64,000 nt of DNA from UBA935 sp031556725. GTDB taxonomy: Bacteria; Bacillota; Clostridia; Lachnospirales; Lachnospiraceae. The stretch is taken from NCBI GenBank assembly GCA_031556725.1, contig JAVBSL010000016.1:29240-93239 (forward strand), written 5' to 3'. A model generated the notes under the pieces. It made no database searches, was not told where the DNA came from, and was given only the letters and a program-made list of their open reading frames with translations. Positions 26,959-35,131 of the stretch are shown here, piece by piece (within the stretch, counting starts at the first letter, position 1; each line of letters starts with the position of its first letter). The translations under genes and the position numbers were made by a program.

Positions 26959-26995
26959 AAACACACCGGATATTTACGCTCCGGTGTGCTTTTTT
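26959..26995 (+). terminator. Terminator of the penicillin-binding protein gene
   Basis: CACACCGG (26962-26969) pairs perfectly with CCGGTGTG (26981-26988) and is followed by six T's on the + strand, ending just before the convergent acetyltransferase gene. Confidence 0.93.
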
Positions 26996-27004
26996 ATGTT
27001 TGCT

Positions 27005-27433
27005 TTATAATTCGGAAAGACCATTGATTAAAAACAGTTCCATAGGTTCTTCATATTGCGGAATATTAATCAGTAATCCACCCGCATCTTGATATCCCAT
27101 TTTCCTGTAAAAGTGCTGAGCATCTTCATCCACTTGTGTAGATGTCATGATCATTCCATATCCTAATCGCTTCATGTCTTTTTCCCAAAAATCCATAAGT
27201 ATTTTTCCGTAACCCTTATGTTGATATTCCCAATCCACGAAAAGCATTGTACAAAAAGGGGTATTATCCCAAAAAAGATTGTATCTGAGTAAACCAATCG
27301 GATCCTGATCTTCTAGTAATACATATCCCATTTTATCTCTGATTTTCTTTTCAAATTCAGCCTCTGGCAAATGACTGTCCAGTTTAAACCAAAAAAGTTT
27401 ATCTTCCTTTTGAACATATCTGACACTTATCAT
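27005..27433 (-). CDS. GNAT-family acetyltransferase
   Basis: A 142-residue GNAT protein. Seen: central strands, VDWEYQHKGYGKILMDFWEK, which carries the acetyl-CoA pyrophosphate-binding motif (QxxGxG/A form, QHKGYG), and the late AQHFYRKMGYQDAGGL typical of GNAT C-termini. It should transfer an acetyl group to an amine; the substrate is unknown. The ATG at 27433 follows GGTGGAGG; a longer frame extending upstream to 27580 overlaps the neighbouring pseudogene and is rejected. First gene of the AT-rich accessory stretch. Confidence 0.85.
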   Translation of the reverse strand: MISVRYVQKEDKLFWFKLDSHLPEAEFEKKIRDKMGYVLLEDQDPIGLLRYNLFWDNTPFCTMLFVDWEYQHKGYGKILMDFWEKDMKRLGYGMIMTSTQVDEDAQHFYRKMGYQDAGGLLINIPQYEEPMELFLINGLSEL

Positions 27434-27495
27434 AACATCCTCCACCAGTTTCTCTATAAAGTTACCAGCCACTGTCCATTTGTTAATAAATCGCC

Positions 27496-28521
27496 CTAGA
27501 CTAAAAAAGATGTCATATATACTGGTACATATCTGATATTTTCTTTCCTGTCTACATCCTTTTGTGAAATAATATAGCAATCATTTATGTGTTTAGAATA
27601 TCGGTTTCTTAACTCTGTCAGTGAATCATGTTTTCCAACTCCAGAAGATTTAACCTCTATAGCAGACACCTTTGCTCTCTGTGATATCAAAAAATCAATT
27701 TCATAATAATGTGTGCTTCCTTCCTTTTTCCATGTATGGTAATATAGCTCTCTTCCCGTTGCTGTTAACATTTGTGCAACGATATTTTCGTACAAATATC
27801 CTAAATTAGCCGGAAGTTTATCCGATAAAAGTTTTGCATATATTTCATTTTCTGCAACAGGTCTATCTATAAACATTAATGTAATAAATAATCCTGTATC
27901 TGCGATATATAGTTTATAGCTATCAAGATCTTTCGTAAGCGATAAGCTTGCTCTCGGATCAGTTGAATTGTAACACGGTAAAACCGTTTTCGAATCAATC
28001 AAGTCATATATAAGATTATCATCCTTGGATGTTTTTCTTTTACCAAGTGCAGCAGATACTCGATATTTTTTTGTATCTTTAGACAATTGTGCCGGTATAG
28101 AATGATACATTGCCGATAATCTGCCAGACGGATCAATTTTTTTAAAATCCTCTTCATATAATTTAATAATCTGCCGTTTTACTTGATCAATCATCGAAAA
28201 ATTATCACCGCCCACATATGCTTCAATTGCCTGCGGCATTCCGCCAACCGCCATATACACTCTTACATCACGCATAAGCTTTCGGTTTACTGACTGGCCA
28301 ATTCCTTTTTTCATTTCAAATAAGTTTTGCAACATTGAATAGTTTTTATCTGTTGCATCACAAAATTCTTCATAATCCATTGGGTATACTTGAATTTTCA
28401 TTTCTTCTGATGGAATCAATATATCTTTTACATTCTTTTTTATTGAGATTAACGATCCCGTCTCGATATAATGATATCTTCCATCTTTTACTAAATGCTT
28501 AATCGCCTGCCTTTCTTTTAA
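27496..28521 (-). pseudogene. N-truncated AAA ATPase with DUF4143 (ATPase half missing)
   Basis: Reading frame 28521-27496 encodes the second half of the AAA-DUF4143 protein family. It starts inside the family's conserved RQAIKHLVKDGRYHYIETGS region and runs through MYPMDYEEF-like IQVYPMDYEEF, a winged-helix part, the DUF4143 core (DTGLFITLMF, YLYENIVAQML) and a nuclease-like EIDFLI...AIEVKSSG to a natural end. The P-loop and Walker B half of about 90 residues is absent, and a stop codon lies ten codons upstream in frame. A GGAGG followed by ATG here opens only a nine-codon frame in another phase. The shorter frame from a TTG at 28419 is very unlikely to be functional as an ATPase. Confidence 0.8.
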
Positions 28522-28588
28522 AATACATATATTTCCTCCTATTTTCCATTCTCATTTTCCATTTATGCATTTCTTCAAAATTACTATA

Positions 28589-29482
28589 TTATATTTTGTG
28601 CATTTCTTCAACATTTTGCCCTAAATAATCATAAAACTTTTCATGCAAATCACGCATTTCTGCCGGTGCATTCATAGAATGCTGATACATAAATTGGTGT
28701 CCAAATTTACTTCGAAAAATAATTCTAAGAGCTTTGGTAAAAATCCAAGTCGGACATATCATAAATAAATTAAATTTAAAGGGAGAAAGCATCTTCTTTT
28801 CTGAAAGTATCTTAAAATTAGCTTTCATTCTTTTGGCTGTTTGTGCCATGATTTTTTTATCAAGATATACTCTCTCAGGATATTCACTCATATAATATGC
28901 ATCTGCAATCGGCACCACCATTCCAAGGTGAGAAACTTGCCAATTATGCATACTTGATACGATTTGATATGGTATATGACTCTTTCGAAATACATACGCA
29001 AGTGTCTTTTGCCTTGTACTTTGCTTCCCACTTATTTCACCAAAAGTTGTAGGCTGAATAATCTTGGGGGTAAGAGCTGCATTTAGTATCCCATTTTCTA
29101 TACTGCCGCCTGCTCCCGGAAATGCCGGTAAAATTCTTCCCTCGCCACAAATTTTTCCCCAATTACTATATATTTCTATTGTATTTACCATAGTCACAAT
29201 ATTCGGACTTTTGTTATTTTTCAGTTCTAAAAGGGCTTCCTCTACCTGCTCTTCCCTAACAGTTAAAAAGATGAAATCAAATTCAACGTTTGTTTGCAAT
29301 ACGTCAAGAATTTGAACATTTGCCTTTTTTACCTGATGCTTATTAATATATTGCAAACCATTCTCCTGCAAATATTTTAACCGTTTTCCTCTGGCATAAA
29401 CCGAAACATCAAATCCTGCTTCTGAAAATAGTGATGCATATAAACTTCCGATAACACCTGCCCCATATATTAGAATTCGCAA
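28589..29482 (-). CDS. Ketopantoate reductase-family protein
   Basis: A 297-residue NAD(P)-binding protein of the ApbA/PanE family. Seen: the Rossmann motif ILIYGAGVIGSLYA (residues 3-16, GAGVIG), FDFIFLTVREEQ and FPGAGGS. The C-terminal half is helical but does not carry the usual catalytic Lys motif in a form I recognise, so the substrate may not be ketopantoate. There is no pantothenate gene nearby. The start is TTG, preceded by GAGGG at good spacing. Part of the AT-rich accessory stretch. Confidence 0.78.
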   Translation of the reverse strand: MRILIYGAGVIGSLYASLFSEAGFDVSVYARGKRLKYLQENGLQYINKHQVKKANVQILDVLQTNVEFDFIFLTVREEQVEEALLELKNNKSPNIVTMVNTIEIYSNWGKICGEGRILPAFPGAGGSIENGILNAALTPKIIQPTTFGEISGKQSTRQKTLAYVFRKSHIPYQIVSSMHNWQVSHLGMVVPIADAYYMSEYPERVYLDKKIMAQTAKRMKANFKILSEKKMLSPFKFNLFMICPTWIFTKALRIIFRSKFGHQFMYQHSMNAPAEMRDLHEKFYDYLGQNVEEMHKI

Positions 29483-29728
29483 ACTGTTTCCCTCACTTTT
29501 TCTTTCCCTGCTCTTCGCTCCTAAATTCGTTGAAAATACTGCTCAGACAATGTTTTCACCTAATATTATTTTAGGCATTGTGGTCAAACATCGGTTCCAT
29601 CGCTTGTAGAATTTTTCTATATCAAATTTTGATACCCTCTTTAACCGCATTAAAACCCTTTTGTTTATGGGTACGTTTTATATAGTGAACATCTATAACA
29701 CCTTCTTGACTTATCTCGGTTCTACAAA

Positions 29729-30277
29729 CTACAACTTCTTAATCATCACAAACTCATCGCTATAGGTACCATCATCATATTTCATGGCATTTACATGCTT
29801 TCCGGTTTCTATAAATCCATTTTTCTCATAAAGACTCCTGGCAGCCTTGTTTCCATCCACAACTTCAAGTTCTATCTGTTCATAACCGATCTTTCTTGCC
29901 AATTCGGATAAATATTCAATCATCGCCGTTCCAAGGCCCAGTCCCCAATATTCTTTCTTAAGAGCTATTGCCAAAGAACATCTATGCTGAATTTTTCTCT
30001 TATTTCCAAGTCCATTTATACTACAGTTACCTGCTACTTTACCATCAACTAATCCCATCATCATTACGGAGTTTTCATCTTCCAGCAAACGATTCAAAAT
30101 CTCTTTTTCGCCATCTACTGTATATGTGACTTCATCCGGATATCGCAAGAGAAAAGGAGTCTCCGTAGATGTTGTCTTTAAATACGCAATCATATCCTCG
30201 GCATAATCTGTACTTGTTGGACATAATATGCATTCTTTACTATTCTTTAAGGTTATTTTACGTTCTTCAAATCTCAT
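29729..30277 (-). CDS. GNAT-family acetyltransferase
   Basis: A 182-residue GNAT protein. Seen: GLVDGKVAGNCSINGLG (strands 2-3), RCSLAIALKKEYWGLGLGTAMIEYL with the acyl-CoA loop (YWGLGLG), ELEVVDGNKAARSLYEKNGF. Similar in layout to RimJ/RimL-like and YkkB-type proteins. The substrate cannot be inferred. GGGAG precedes the ATG. It lies 13 bases upstream of nothing on its 3' side but 13 bases downstream of another GNAT gene (30291), so the two may share a transcript. Confidence 0.87.
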   Translation of the reverse strand: MRFEERKITLKNSKECILCPTSTDYAEDMIAYLKTTSTETPFLLRYPDEVTYTVDGEKEILNRLLEDENSVMMMGLVDGKVAGNCSINGLGNKRKIQHRCSLAIALKKEYWGLGLGTAMIEYLSELARKIGYEQIELEVVDGNKAARSLYEKNGFIETGKHVNAMKYDDGTYSDEFVMIKKL

Positions 30278-30290
30278 ATAAATCTCCCTG

Positions 30291-30770
30291 TCAATTTAAT
30301 TTTAATTCCATATACAACTCTGCACTTTTATTATCATTATAAACAGGTATTTCAGCAAATCCATGCTTATGATATAAGTGCACCGCCATACGGAGTTCTT
30401 TTCTGGAATCGAGGCGCATTTTATCAAACCCATTTTCTCGTGAATAAGAAATTGCGGTTTCAAGCAATAAATGCCCATAGCCCTTACCTTGGTATTCTTT
30501 TAGCATAAACATTCGCTTCAATTCTGCAACTTTTTCTTCTTTATCCTCTACACTGATATTTCTAACGGCAACCGTCCCTATCAATAAATCACCCTCGTAA
30601 AGACACCACATACAGCCCTTTGCCATGTACTCTTTTTGAATATTTACGGTATCTGAATGTCTGTCATTTGGTTCATAGCCCCAACCTAAATCAGTGAAAC
30701 ATTTATAATAGAATTCTTCAATATCCTGTTGCATTTCATTATTATATATTCTTAATTCAGCCATTTTCAT
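30291..30770 (-). CDS. GNAT-family acetyltransferase
   Basis: A 159-residue GNAT protein. Seen: LLIGTVAVRNISVEDKEEKVAELKRMFMLKEYQGKGYGHLLLETAI: the YQGKGYG acyl-CoA loop is textbook, and VHLYHKHGFAEIP near the C-terminus fits strand 6. Two Met codons lie near the start (30770 and 30764); the first has AAGGA upstream. Ten bases downstream of the RNA-ligase-like gene, with which it is probably co-transcribed. Confidence 0.87.
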   Translation of the reverse strand: MKMAELRIYNNEMQQDIEEFYYKCFTDLGWGYEPNDRHSDTVNIQKEYMAKGCMWCLYEGDLLIGTVAVRNISVEDKEEKVAELKRMFMLKEYQGKGYGHLLLETAISYSRENGFDKMRLDSRKELRMAVHLYHKHGFAEIPVYNDNKSAELYMELKLN

Positions 30771-30779
30771 GATTCCTTA

Positions 30780-31316
30780 TCAATATAATTCAGCAGTATA
30801 AATCTCTTCCACCGGAAATGTTATCTTTACCAATCCTACAGAAACAAACTCTCCGCTGAGTTTTTTAAATTCATGTAATATCAAATCACTTGCCTTATAA
30901 AAAACACTATCGTCGTCTTCTCCGGTCAGGGCTATTGTACAATGTGGAACCCAACCATTTGGACAATACCATTCCCAACCGGTTTTATCAAAATCACTTA
31001 AATATTCATGTAATTCTTGATGAAATCGGTACATACTGCTATTCATTATCGGTGATACATAAATCGTCTTTGTATCATTAAACATTCCTACTGAACCAAT
31101 GTATGCCGGCATTCGCTTATGGTCTTGGGCAAAATTTTTTAATTGTTCTATACATTTTTCTTCCTCCACATCATTAAAGCAAGCTAATGTAAGATGTGGG
31201 CGTATTTTCCATTCTAAATACTTCGTACTTAATTTTTCATCTGCTATTCTTTTAGCTAAATTAAAAAGTTTCTGTTCTGTTTCTTTATCATAATATAATT
31301 CAATTGCATATTGCAT
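30780..31316 (-). CDS. 2'-5' RNA ligase/cyclic phosphodiesterase-like protein
   Basis: A 178-residue protein of the 2H phosphoesterase superfamily. The two catalytic His-x-Thr motifs are visible: RPHLTLA (about residues 44-50) and PHCTIAL (about 124-130). The family ligates or hydrolyses 2'-5' or 2',3'-cyclic phosphate bonds in RNA or small nucleotides; the true bacterial substrates are poorly known. The ATG at 31316 has GGAGGA seven bases upstream. Next to two acetyltransferase genes in the accessory stretch. Confidence 0.83.
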   Translation of the reverse strand: MQYAIELYYDKETEQKLFNLAKRIADEKLSTKYLEWKIRPHLTLACFNDVEEEKCIEQLKNFAQDHKRMPAYIGSVGMFNDTKTIYVSPIMNSSMYRFHQELHEYLSDFDKTGWEWYCPNGWVPHCTIALTGEDDDSVFYKASDLILHEFKKLSGEFVSVGLVKITFPVEEIYTAELY

Positions 31317-31401
31317 ATCATTCTCCTCCATAAATTCTTTAGGTTAGAATTTATCTTTCTTAGTTTTCTAAAAATTTGAATTTGATAACTACACATTATG
31401 C

Positions 31402-31986
31402 TTATAATGCGCATATTTTATCAAGTTGAAATGGAAGTTCAGACAAGCAAAGTTTGTAATAATTATCGACAGCTCTTGCTCGTCTTTTATCGGCGTGATG
31501 TTCGTCGTATATGGCGATAATTTTTTTCATCCATGTTACTTCACTTGGCGCTGCCACAGACAAAAATCTTAAAACGACTAAAGATGAGTCAAAACATTCT
31601 CCTAAATAGCAACCATGATAACCAAAGCAAGTGGCTTTAAGACGATTAAGAGTTCGTTTTGTCATTTCGACTACATCAGGGTTACTTGGTGCAAATAGGT
31701 TTAATAACCGCAGTATTTCCAACTCATACATATTGCCATTTAGTATATGAGTTTTAGGCAGTTGCCCCATAATTGTTTTAAGTTTCTTACCATCATTTTG
31801 TGGTGCAGAGAAGAATAAAGGATGTCGTGCTTTGGCAATAGGCTTTTCATCATAGCTTTCATGATCCTTGGGAGTGTTGGCTATCAAAAGAAATTGACTG
31901 ACTATGTAAGTTTTCTCCTTATCAGAAAATACCTCACCTGCTAATATTCGCCTATTTGTTTCGAGTAACAGTTCATATTCAATCAT
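31402..31986 (-). CDS. Hypothetical protein with conserved Cys motif
   Basis: A 194-residue soluble protein that I do not recognise. It is mostly helical, with a distinctive central segment CFGYHGCYLGECFDSSLV (about residues 116-133) containing three Cys and a His, which could bind a metal, and a basic helical C-terminus (HHADKRRARAVDNYYKLCLSELPF). No signal peptide or membrane helix. GGAG precedes the ATG at good spacing, so it is likely translated. Neighbours (RNA-ligase-like protein, Nudix hydrolase) do not reveal a role. Confidence 0.6.
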   Translation of the reverse strand: MIEYELLLETNRRILAGEVFSDKEKTYIVSQFLLIANTPKDHESYDEKPIAKARHPLFFSAPQNDGKKLKTIMGQLPKTHILNGNMYELEILRLLNLFAPSNPDVVEMTKRTLNRLKATCFGYHGCYLGECFDSSLVVLRFLSVAAPSEVTWMKKIIAIYDEHHADKRRARAVDNYYKLCLSELPFQLDKICAL

Positions 31987-32203
31987 AAAATCATCTCCTA
32001 TATATTTACTTTAAATCAATAAATAAGACAGCAGTACGTCATATTACAAAATATAAATTATCTACATCCAGTCCGCCCCGTCAACTTCTGATTCGTCGAA
32101 ACTTGTGTCACTGGTGGTGACGCAAATAATATTTTCTCTTTTTAGCTTAAATCGCTCATTTTTTTCAATTTAATCACTTATTAATTTCACATGCTTATAC
32201 TGT

Positions 32204-32668
32204 CTACAATTCCTCAAACGATTCATCAATGTATGTGCATAGTTCCCATGTTGTGAATGTTCCCTCGTCAATCATACGATTAATTTCATCACGGCTTACC
32301 CACTTTGCATTGCAGGTTTCATCAGGAGCAAGAATTATAGTTGCTATGTTTACATTTTGCCGAAACAACCAAACATCAACCAAACCGTGACATTCCTCGT
32401 TGCAGCACCGTAAGTGATGTTGAATCATTCGTCCGTTCTGCGGCTCAAGAATTATGCCTAATTCTTCTTTCGCCTCCTTCAATGCCGTAGTTAAGCTATC
32501 ATCTCCAGCAATCACATTTCCGCCCGTGCATTCCCATATATTGGGGAACATCTTGTTAGGCGATCTTTGCGATATAAGGTATTCGCCTTTGTTCATGGGC
32601 TTGCCACGCTCGTGAACACGTCCTGTAACATTACCGTTTTTATCTAATATATCCCAAAGTTCAATCAA
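32204..32668 (-). CDS. Nudix hydrolase
   Basis: A 154-residue protein with a Nudix box in the form GGNVIAGDDSLTTALKEAKEELGI (residues about 49-72): the catalytic KEAKEELGI segment is intact (REUxEExGU with Lys for Arg). The N-terminus ELWDILDKNGNVTGRVHERGKPM is typical of the IDI-like/YfcD subgroup. It should hydrolyse a nucleoside diphosphate linked to another group, in the cytoplasm. The TTG start follows GAGGA. It overlaps the upstream membrane protein gene by eight bases, implying co-translation. Confidence 0.87.
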   Translation of the reverse strand: MIELWDILDKNGNVTGRVHERGKPMNKGEYLISQRSPNKMFPNIWECTGGNVIAGDDSLTTALKEAKEELGIILEPQNGRMIQHHLRCCNEECHGLVDVWLFRQNVNIATIILAPDETCNAKWVSRDEINRMIDEGTFTTWELCTYIDESFEEL

Positions 32669-33290
32669 GCTTATTCCTCTTTTTTCCCCACCTGTATAAT
32701 AATTTATCTGCTACAAAAACAATATATCCTATCGCAAGAAAAGCAGCTGTAAGTCCCAAAACGCTCAGCATTACTGTTCCCCATCCAAGGACGTCTGAAT
32801 CTATAAAGAAGTATGGATAATGACTTCCGTCATAGAATGTCATACCTAGCTTCGCTGCAATGACAGTAAATATGTAATAGCACAGTGGTATAATCAGCCA
32901 TTTGAAGGGATCAAGTCTGTTTAATCGCCCTTTTGGGTCAAACACAACCCAATCCAATATCGAAAGTACCGGAACAAAAAGATGTACAATCAGGTTGGCC
33001 AATGGAGAAGTACCTTCTGCCATTTCAAATCCGGCACCTACCAGGATAAACCAGTAAATCAATAGAGTAACCGTGATAGCCATAATTACAGCTCCCTTTG
33101 CGTGGATAGCCCATGTGCTTTCACCACGTACCCCGTCTTTTTTGATTGCCTGAACAACTGCAATACCGGCGGCAAGAAAATAAAGTAAACAAAAGAGATT
33201 GCTTAATATCGTATAATACAAAAACATCGCGGGCGCAAAACTCCCGTTTGGTAATCCGGAATTAAGGTAAAGGCCAATTGCCGTTACCAT
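32661..33290 (-). CDS. Pr6Pr-family membrane protein, possibly lacking its first residues
   Basis: A 209-residue protein with about six hydrophobic segments and the family features NLFCLLYFL, FVPVLSILDWVVFDPKGRL and YPYFFIDSDVLGW, matching the Pr6Pr (FAR-17a/AIG1-like) family of six-helix proteins. Function unknown; eukaryotic relatives cleave hydroxy-fatty-acid esters. The N-terminus is short for the family and no ribosome-binding site precedes the ATG. The codons before it are open and in phase back to the TAG of the upstream gene, so the native start may have been lost or translation is coupled. Confidence 0.75.
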   Translation of the reverse strand: MVTAIGLYLNSGLPNGSFAPAMFLYYTILSNLFCLLYFLAAGIAVVQAIKKDGVRGESTWAIHAKGAVIMAITVTLLIYWFILVGAGFEMAEGTSPLANLIVHLFVPVLSILDWVVFDPKGRLNRLDPFKWLIIPLCYYIFTVIAAKLGMTFYDGSHYPYFFIDSDVLGWGTVMLSVLGLTAAFLAIGYIVFVADKLLYRWGKKRNKLD

Positions 33291-33305
33291 GATTATAACG
33301 TGCGC

Positions 33306-33965
33306 CTAAAGCACAAACATTAAAAACAAAACAATCCATGACTTTCTGATATCCCTATTGACAAGCAAGTAAGCTGCACCAAACATAAACCCTGATATGG
33401 CTGATAGTATACCGTTGGCCGGGTCAAAGAAACCACGACTGAGGATATGTGCTATACCCCAAGTCAAGCCGCAAACAATTCCGCCCCACGGTAAATTTGT
33501 TTTTTTTGTCCAACTTTCAAATGCTTTTTGACCAAAAACTATTATTAGTAAAAACATTACCGTTTCAACCATATAGTAGATATATTGAAACACAAACCGC
33601 AGCGGTCCGTTTGCATTGAACTCACTAATTACTTTGAAATTCATGCCCCAGGCTATATAGCTTATCACCAATGAAAGTACAACTGCAAAAATTACGGTAC
33701 CATATTGCCAAAGCTTCATCTTTTCGCCTTTTGCAAATATATCAAAGCCCGTTTTCTTTTTTGCGATTCGCACAAGCAAAACAGCCGTGAAACTCCACAA
33801 TATGCAGGTTACAATCCAATGCAAAATTAATTGCCAGTGTGGTCCCTGAAAACTTGCAATTTCCCCAAAGGCAAGATAGCCAAGCCCAATTACTAAAAAT
33901 TCCAACCCAAGCCCTAAAAATGCACCCAACGCAAACAGTAAATACTTCCATCCCAAACTTTTCAT
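33306..33965 (-). CDS. Membrane protein, CPBP protease-like C-terminal half
   Basis: A 219-residue protein with about six membrane helices. The C-terminal half (GIVCGLTWGIAHILSRGFFDP, SAISGFMFGAAYLLVNRDIRKSWIV) resembles the last helices of CPBP intramembrane proteases (Abi family), with a His at the expected place. The EE motif of active CPBP proteases is not visible, so it may be inactive or a distant relative. GGAGG precedes the ATG at 33965. Next to the Pr6Pr gene; both could act on membrane lipids or peptides, but that is speculation. Confidence 0.6.
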   Translation of the reverse strand: MKSLGWKYLLFALGAFLGLGLEFLVIGLGYLAFGEIASFQGPHWQLILHWIVTCILWSFTAVLLVRIAKKKTGFDIFAKGEKMKLWQYGTVIFAVVLSLVISYIAWGMNFKVISEFNANGPLRFVFQYIYYMVETVMFLLIIVFGQKAFESWTKKTNLPWGGIVCGLTWGIAHILSRGFFDPANGILSAISGFMFGAAYLLVNRDIRKSWIVLFLMFVL

Positions 33966-34010
33966 CAAACTGCCTCCTCCATTTTTACAAAGTAATCTTT
34001 TTTGCTTAAT

Positions 34011-34493
34011 TTATAGTTGCTTTTTCATATATCCACAGGTAAAAGGAAAAAAATCAAACTTTTTTGTTCCGATGTGCTCTGCCCCATGCCGCTCATACCA
34101 CTTGCGCAATTTAACATTCTCTTCAACAATATCAATATTCATTTGGATACAACCTTGTGCTCTGCCTTGTTCGCAAGCATGTTCAAGAAGTTTTTCACCT
34201 ATCTTTTTATGTCTGAATTCTTCCAAAACACATAAATTACTCAGTTCGCACTCATTTTCATTTTTTATTAGTAGAGAATAATAGCCAACAATTTTATGGT
34301 TTTCTATGTAAGCAAACATTAGTCTTTTTTCTTCTTCTAAATGCCACATGAGGCGTTCTTCAGTTGTGGCAAATGCTGTAAATCGCGGTGCATTATCTAT
34401 AGTGAAATTAAAATCATTTGCCACTGTCATAAAACTTTTACTAATTACTTCCACACACTCTTTTATATTATCTTTTTCAATCTGCTTAATCAT
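34011..34493 (-). CDS. GNAT-family acetyltransferase
   Basis: A 160-residue GNAT protein. Seen: HKIVGYYSLLIKNENECELSNLCVLEEFRHKKIGEKLLEHA with the acyl-CoA loop RHKKIG, and LRKWYERHGAEHIG for the late strand. The ATG at 34493 has GAGG upstream. Fourth GNAT gene in this 8-kb stretch; the four are not close copies of one another. Substrate unknown. Confidence 0.87.
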   Translation of the reverse strand: MIKQIEKDNIKECVEVISKSFMTVANDFNFTIDNAPRFTAFATTEERLMWHLEEEKRLMFAYIENHKIVGYYSLLIKNENECELSNLCVLEEFRHKKIGEKLLEHACEQGRAQGCIQMNIDIVEENVKLRKWYERHGAEHIGTKKFDFFPFTCGYMKKQL

Positions 34494-34534
34494 ATGTTCT
34501 ACCTCACGAATTGGAATTTACCCTCCGCTATCGC

Positions 34535-34987
34535 TTAATTCACCAAAAAATAGTCCTTTATTTCATCAAGCAAAAAGTCTTCAATCACTTCAATCTCGCT
34601 TATATAGCTACCTGCTTTTATAACATCCCTGCATTTAATAAACGACCAGTTTTCCTGTCTCCCCTTAAAGTCGGGGTTATTGGCATATACTATGCCTTCA
34701 AAACCTGTCCAGATTATCGCTGATGCACATAACGGACATGGTTCAAATGTAGAATATAACCAGTATCCCGGCAGTTTATCTGTTTTTAGTTGCTTACATG
34801 CATTTCTAATAGCATTTATTTCCGCATGTGCAGTCGGATCGTGGTCCTTCCAGATTGTTGTTTCACCTTTAGCGACTATATTACCTTGCGGATTGATAAC
34901 TGCCGCAACTATTCCTTTGTCATCCCATGCATCTTTAATCAATTCCCTCATAATTCTTTCACTTGGATGTTTTATATTTTCTATCAT
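34535..34987 (-). CDS. Nucleoside deaminase (guanine/cytidine deaminase type)
   Basis: A 150-residue zinc deaminase. Seen: the zinc and proton-shuttle motif HAEINAIRNA (His and Glu) and PCPLCASAIIW (two Cys ligands). The overall layout with FEGIVYANNPDFKGRQ matches the guanine deaminase/tRNA-adenosine deaminase-like branch. It probably deaminates a free purine or cytidine in the cytoplasm. The ATG at 34987 lies nine bases after GGAG; the ATG at 34996 overlaps that site. Confidence 0.87.
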   Translation of the reverse strand: MIENIKHPSERIMRELIKDAWDDKGIVAAVINPQGNIVAKGETTIWKDHDPTAHAEINAIRNACKQLKTDKLPGYWLYSTFEPCPLCASAIIWTGFEGIVYANNPDFKGRQENWSFIKCRDVIKAGSYISEIEVIEDFLLDEIKDYFLVN

Positions 34988-35131
34988 TATAATCATCTCC
35001 TATCCATTCTGATTTTCTATTTAGAAGCAAATTGCTATAATTCAACTACTTTGTTCCCCGCCTTATGAAATGAGTGAAAACAACTACTGCTTTCACTCAT
35101 CTCTTATGCCTTATTTTCTTACATAACACTC

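Noticed and set aside
28501..28540. GGAGG followed by ATG as the start of the DUF4143 gene
   Set aside because: That ATG is out of phase and ends after nine codons; the DUF4143 frame has an in-frame stop upstream.
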